Of a DNA stretch of 64,000 bases, positions 62,390 through 64,000 are shown piece after piece. Positions within the stretch are counted from its first letter, which is position 1. Every line of letters starts with the position of its first letter. Made by a program: the position numbers and the translations under genes. The DNA comes from Chitinophaga pendula (GTDB lineage Bacteria; Bacteroidota; Bacteroidia; Chitinophagales; Chitinophagaceae). The DNA is taken from NCBI RefSeq assembly GCF_020386615.1, contig NZ_CP077769.1, positions 1,178,001 to 1,242,000 on the forward strand, in the 5' to 3' direction. The notes under the pieces were generated by a model. It did no database searches, was not told where the DNA came from, and saw nothing but the letters and a program-made list of their open reading frames with translations.

Positions 62390-63355
62390 AACAGTGTCCA
62401 GTTCCGGATGCTGCAACCAGTCAATTGTCGTATGACGTGTCTGATCCAGCGGACCCCAGCGCTCAGGTTCCCCATCCATACTGATGATTAGACTAGGCGT
62501 ACGTAAGGCCGCTGCCATATGAGACACGCCGGTACAATTCGACAATAAAGCCCGGGCTTCCGCTATCAGCACAGCCAGGCTGCCTAATGTAGTTCGCCCG
62601 GCTACATTGAGCGCAGGATATTGCATCAAACCGGCCACCTTTTCCGTCAATGGCCTTTCCTCCGCAGTCCCTGTCAATACAATTGTCCACCCCTCTCGGG
62701 CCATGTAATCAGCCGTAGTGGCAAAAAATGCGGGCGGCCACTGCCGGTAGTTACCTCTCGATCCGGGATGCACACAGATATAACGCCCGCGCACCAGTGG
62801 TAATGACAGCTGATGAAAGGCTGCACGTTCTTCCTCACCAATCGGAAACTCAAGGCCCTCCCCATTCGCGGAAATACCCAAATGCGCCATCAGCTGCAGG
62901 TGCCGCTGTATCTCGTGTATGCCTTCCGGATATTCAATGAATAACCGCTCATCCGGACAATAATCACCCCGGCAGCGGAACCCGGCCGTATATCTGGCGC
63001 CCCATAAAGCGATCATCGGATTGACAATATTCCCGTTACCTTGTAACTGTAAGGCCAGATCAAATCGACCTTCCTGTATCGTCTCAATAAACTGCACTGC
63101 GCTACCGACATTTACTTCCTGCTCCGGTAACCCCGGATAACCCGGAAAATGCACAAAATCATCCAGGTAAGCACCAAAGCGACGCACAAAGTCCGCAGCC
63201 CATGGTAAACCAGCCAGCGTAATATGCGCATCCGGGTAGGCCAGCCGCAGTGCCCGGAACGCAGGCACCGAACATAGCATGTCTCCCAGCTGCAGCGCAC
63301 GGAATACGATTATTTTACGTATATGGGTAACAGGTAATAACAACATAACAAGCAT
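62360..63355 (-). CDS. GT9-family heptosyltransferase
   Basis: This 331-aa protein starts at the ATG at 63355; a TTG three bases upstream would be an alternative. Family 9 motifs: KIIVFRALQLGDMLCSVPAF, CVHPGSRGNYRQWPP in the donor domain, and ALLSNCTGVSHMAAALRTPS. It is the second heptosyltransferase at this locus but in a minus-strand unit with a GT2 gene; the start overlaps the GT2 stop by one base. It probably adds sugar to the same cell-surface glycoconjugate. Confidence 0.92.
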   Translation of the reverse strand: MLVMLLLPVTHIRKIIVFRALQLGDMLCSVPAFRALRLAYPDAHITLAGLPWAADFVRRFGAYLDDFVHFPGYPGLPEQEVNVGSAVQFIETIQEGRFDLALQLQGNGNIVNPMIALWGARYTAGFRCRGDYCPDERLFIEYPEGIHEIQRHLQLMAHLGISANGEGLEFPIGEEERAAFHQLSLPLVRGRYICVHPGSRGNYRQWPPAFFATTADYMAREGWTIVLTGTAEERPLTEKVAGLMQYPALNVAGRTTLGSLAVLIAEARALLSNCTGVSHMAAALRTPSLIISMDGEPERWGPLDQTRHTTIDWLQHPELDTVLMAAEHLIG

Positions 63356-64000
63356 CAAATAAAAAGTACTTTATAACGCCAGGCTCCATACCAATTCCAG
63401 TAAACAGAAAGAAAAGGAATAAGAGTCGACGTAATGATCATTTCAAATACATGGGAAGGACGCCTGGAAGTCACAGCCAGGCGGCGGCGAATAAACAATA
63501 CAAGTAGTAACAACCATAACATCATCGCCCCTAATGCTACCCAAAGCTGCCCTGTCACTACCCCCAGTAACAACACCATAAAACTGGCAATCATCAAATA
63601 GTAATCCTTGGGTGGCCACTGCGCGATCTTGGTACGGTAAAGCACCGGAAACTTTTTATACAGGAGTGCATTGAACATGCACTTCCGCTGCTCCCGGAGA
63701 CTGACACCCCAGGTGGCCGCACGTACCGGGTGTACCACAATAGCATCCGATACGTGTATAACACAGATATCATGATCGATCAGTTTGAACTCCAGATCAC
63801 TGTCTTCCCGCCAGGCCATCGCAAAACGCTCGTCAAATCCACCGGTCAATAACAGCGCCTCCCTCGTACAGGCACAATTAGCCGTTACAAAATCTGCTTG
63901 TTCCAACTGAGCTGTATTTAATGCAAAATCTGTCAGCTCCTCCGGCATGGGCACAATGATACGGCCGGTATAAGCCTGTAAAGGTGCCGACTGGTAATGA
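63355..64000 (-). CDS. GT2-family glycosyltransferase, N-terminus beyond window
   Basis: The minus-strand frame is open to the window edge. It shows the C-terminal half of a GT2 enzyme: VTANCACTREALLLTGGFDE, then the acidic FAMAWREDSDLEFKLI (the E-D-x-D-L motif). Two hydrophobic segments (MIASFMVLLLGVVTGQLWVA and MMLWLLLLVLFI) and a C-terminal soluble end follow. It is probably membrane-associated and adds a sugar in the same glycan pathway as the GT9 gene translated after it. Confidence 0.88.
   Translation of the reverse strand, partial: HYQSAPLQAYTGRIIVPMPEELTDFALNTAQLEQADFVTANCACTREALLLTGGFDERFAMAWREDSDLEFKLIDHDICVIHVSDAIVVHPVRAATWGVSLREQRKCMFNALLYKKFPVLYRTKIAQWPPKDYYLMIASFMVLLLGVVTGQLWVALGAMMLWLLLLVLFIRRRLAVTSRRPSHVFEMIITSTLIPFLSVYWNWYGAWRYKVLFI

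Noticed and set aside
1..64000. tRNA, rRNA, transposase or integrase genes
   Set aside because: I looked for T-arm-like motifs and for transposase or recombinase motifs in the translations and saw none I could support.

Overview
The window looks like a Bacteroidota chromosome, most likely Chitinophagaceae (Chitinophaga-like). Evidence: a FecI/FecR-controlled SusC/SusD locus, a GH81 enzyme ending in a type IX secretion (T9SS) sorting domain, PKD-like and DUF4843 lipoproteins, TAnnTTTG-type -7 promoter elements, almost no Shine-Dalgarno sequences, and many short GG-leader peptide genes. The species call is inference.

Layout. 1-1140: edge of a frameshifted gene, a hotdog thioesterase and a methyltransferase scrap. 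1221-4976 (minus): four-gene operon with an outer-membrane coiled-coil/barrel protein, a small membrane protein, a subtilase with a histone-H1-like Lys/Ala tail, and a small I9-inhibitor-like protein. 5115-8222 (minus): a three-gene HTTM (SdpB-like) membrane operon, then a MarR regulator with an isochorismatase-fold hydrolase. 8300-14120: accessory, partly AT-rich island holding seven intact genes and one broken gene for double-glycine-leader, six-cysteine peptides. Their cysteine spacing resembles plant cystine-knot peptides (cyclotides, squash inhibitors). Also here: a 22/44-bp degenerate repeat, a YbjQ-like protein and an AraC remnant. 14329-24321: sigma/anti-sigma/SusC/SusD/DUF4843/PKD-like/TlpA-like operon, followed by one more GG-leader peptide.

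25000-36464: SRPBCC and YdeI proteins, a GT39-type transferase, an RND efflux tripartite operon, and a BlaI-M56 peptidase pair followed by a secreted protein. The M56 protein and the secreted protein share the same DRxxAEx heptad repeat. 36500-43018: truncated peroxiredoxin, MntR/DtxR regulator, arylsulfatase, PAS histidine kinase with an REC-CRP fusion regulator. 43452-46880: secreted GH81 beta-1,3-glucanase with discoidin domains. 46973-55811: AraC regulators, an SDR and an SDR fragment, a possible small RNA, NudK, a DeoR regulator and two tandem paralogous histidine kinases. 56210-64000: heptose/glycoconjugate cluster with GT4, a GT4-SIS (GmhA-like) fusion, GmhB, HldE, two GT9 heptosyltransferases and a GT2 running off the edge.

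The strongest candidate for something undescribed is the knottin-like peptide family: eight loci in about 5.5 kb, two of them tandem duplicates, one decaying, and one too short for usual gene callers. No lanthionine synthetase and no peptidase/ABC exporter is visible nearby, so maturation, if any, would be encoded elsewhere. Secondary candidates are the subtilase operon and the shared heptad tails of the M56 sensor and its neighbour.
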